From positions 1-38,845 of the IMG/VR virus record IMGVR_UViG_3300038309_000147: a stretch of DNA of 38,845 bases. One strand, 5' to 3'. Numbering within the stretch: the stretch's first letter is position 1; every line of letters starts with the position of its first letter. Made by a program: the position numbers and the translations under genes. Shown here piece by piece: positions 38,430 through 38,845 of this stretch. This stretch comes from a virus. The notes beneath the pieces are model-generated. The model saw only the letters and a list, made by a program, of their open reading frames with translations. It was not told the DNA's origin and searched no databases.

Positions 38430-38845
38430 ATGAGCAAAAGAATTAAAGCGTATAAAATGTTTAATAATGATTGGACGTGTCGCGGATTTAAATATGAAAT
38501 AGGAAAGACATATACACATGAAGGGGATATCGAAATTTGTGACGCTGGATTCCATACTTGCAAACGACTTCAGGATTGTTTTGAATATTACCCATGTGTT
38601 CCGTGGCAAAGGATAGCCGAGGTCGAATTAATTGGTAACGTGAAAGGTTTGGATGGAGATAAACAGGTAACTGATGAAATTAAAATAGTTAAAGAAATAC
38701 CATTCGAAAAAATTGGCGAAATCATTAAAGATGATTTAGTCAACGAGAGCTACGGAGTCAACGAGAGCAACGGAGTCAACGGTAGCCAGGGAGTTAACAG
38801 GAGCAACGGAGTCAACGAGAGCAACGGAGTCAACAGGAGCTACGG
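38430..38845 (+). CDS. DUF7666-like protein with C-terminal hexapeptide repeats, 3' part outside window
   Basis: GGGGAG lies 11 nt before the ATG at 38430. The frame runs open to the right edge (at least 138 codons). Residues 1-95 (KAYKMFNNDWTCRGFKYEIG, KTYTHEGDIEICDAGFHTCK, LQDCFEYYPCVPWQRIAEVE) match DUF7666, which is found in phage proteins. From residue about 109, the six-residue unit (N-x-S-x-G-V) recurs at least six times (NESYGVNESNGVNGSQGVN), encoded by 18-bp units. Such repeats should form a beta helix or extended surface. The function of DUF7666 is unknown. Confidence 0.72.
   Translation, partial: MSKRIKAYKMFNNDWTCRGFKYEIGKTYTHEGDIEICDAGFHTCKRLQDCFEYYPCVPWQRIAEVELIGNVKGLDGDKQVTDEIKIVKEIPFEKIGEIIKDDLVNESYGVNESNGVNGSQGVNRSNGVNESNGVNRSY
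38745..38845. repeat. 18-bp tandem repeat at the right edge
   Basis: Units of the type GGAGTCAACGAGAGCAAC repeat with small changes from about 38740 to the end of the window. They encode the hexapeptide repeats and continue beyond the window. Confidence 0.85.

Noticed and set aside
1-38845. Diversity-generating retroelement, integrase, tRNA or rRNA genes
   Set aside because: No reverse transcriptase, VR/TR pair, recombinase motifs or tRNA-like cloverleaf was found in the reading.

Overview
This window is a contiguous piece of a tailed-phage genome or prophage. Its virion genes look like those of short-tailed (podovirus-type) phages: terminase, large portal, scaffold, capsid, two short adaptor-like proteins, a nozzle-like protein, fibres and internal/ejection-like proteins, with no tape measure, tail-tube or sheath gene. 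The host is probably Gram-negative, because SD-supported signal peptides occur. The species cannot be read from the sequence. No integrase, lysis gene, DNA polymerase, rRNA or tRNA was seen, so the element continues beyond both ends.

Layout. From 1 to 22690 almost everything is on the minus strand and forms the late/virion region. In transcription order (right to left) it holds: small and large terminase; three exported-looking proteins (19944-20435, 18169-19947, 17831-18157); portal; a run of small head genes; a terminator at about 14232; a capsid-surface-like protein, scaffold and major capsid protein; more small head proteins; two adaptors; a fibre with a signal peptide; a nozzle-like protein; a tail fibre; a coiled-coil peptide; a GNAT-like protein; a repeat-bearing protein; a Gly/Ala-rich hydrophobic protein; and a large protein that runs off the left edge.

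Bases 22691-23163 are non-coding. They carry a 21-bp tandem repeat beside terS, a palindrome, and the rho-independent terminator that closes the early operon. From 23164 to 35693 (minus strand) lies the early operon: a Cro-like regulator, a 50-residue membrane peptide, a structured GC-rich stretch, an unassigned 313-aa protein, an SbcD/SbcC-type nuclease pair with an HNH-AP2 endonuclease gene inserted between them, a PNK-like kinase, an SF2 helicase, Cys-rich small proteins, a replication initiator and likely helicase loader, SSB, a ribbon-helix-helix protein, a RuvC-like resolvase, and an HTH excisionase-like protein. The phage appears to bring its own initiation and recombination functions and use the host polymerase.

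At 35694-35859 a divergent switch separates the Cro-like gene from a plus-strand repressor-like gene. A TGAAAACT motif recurs five times here. The repressor seems split from a PAS-like C-terminal part by a frame change. A 24/25-nt direct repeat flanks the immunity segment. Downstream on the plus strand, AT-rich accessory genes follow: a pentapeptide-repeat protein, Cys-rich and unknown proteins, and a DUF7666-like protein with hexapeptide repeats running off the right edge.

Several genes were re-started at internal ATGs because the Shine-Dalgarno (SD) sequence lies inside the longest open frame. Small genes of 30, 33 and 50 codons were added by reading the gaps.
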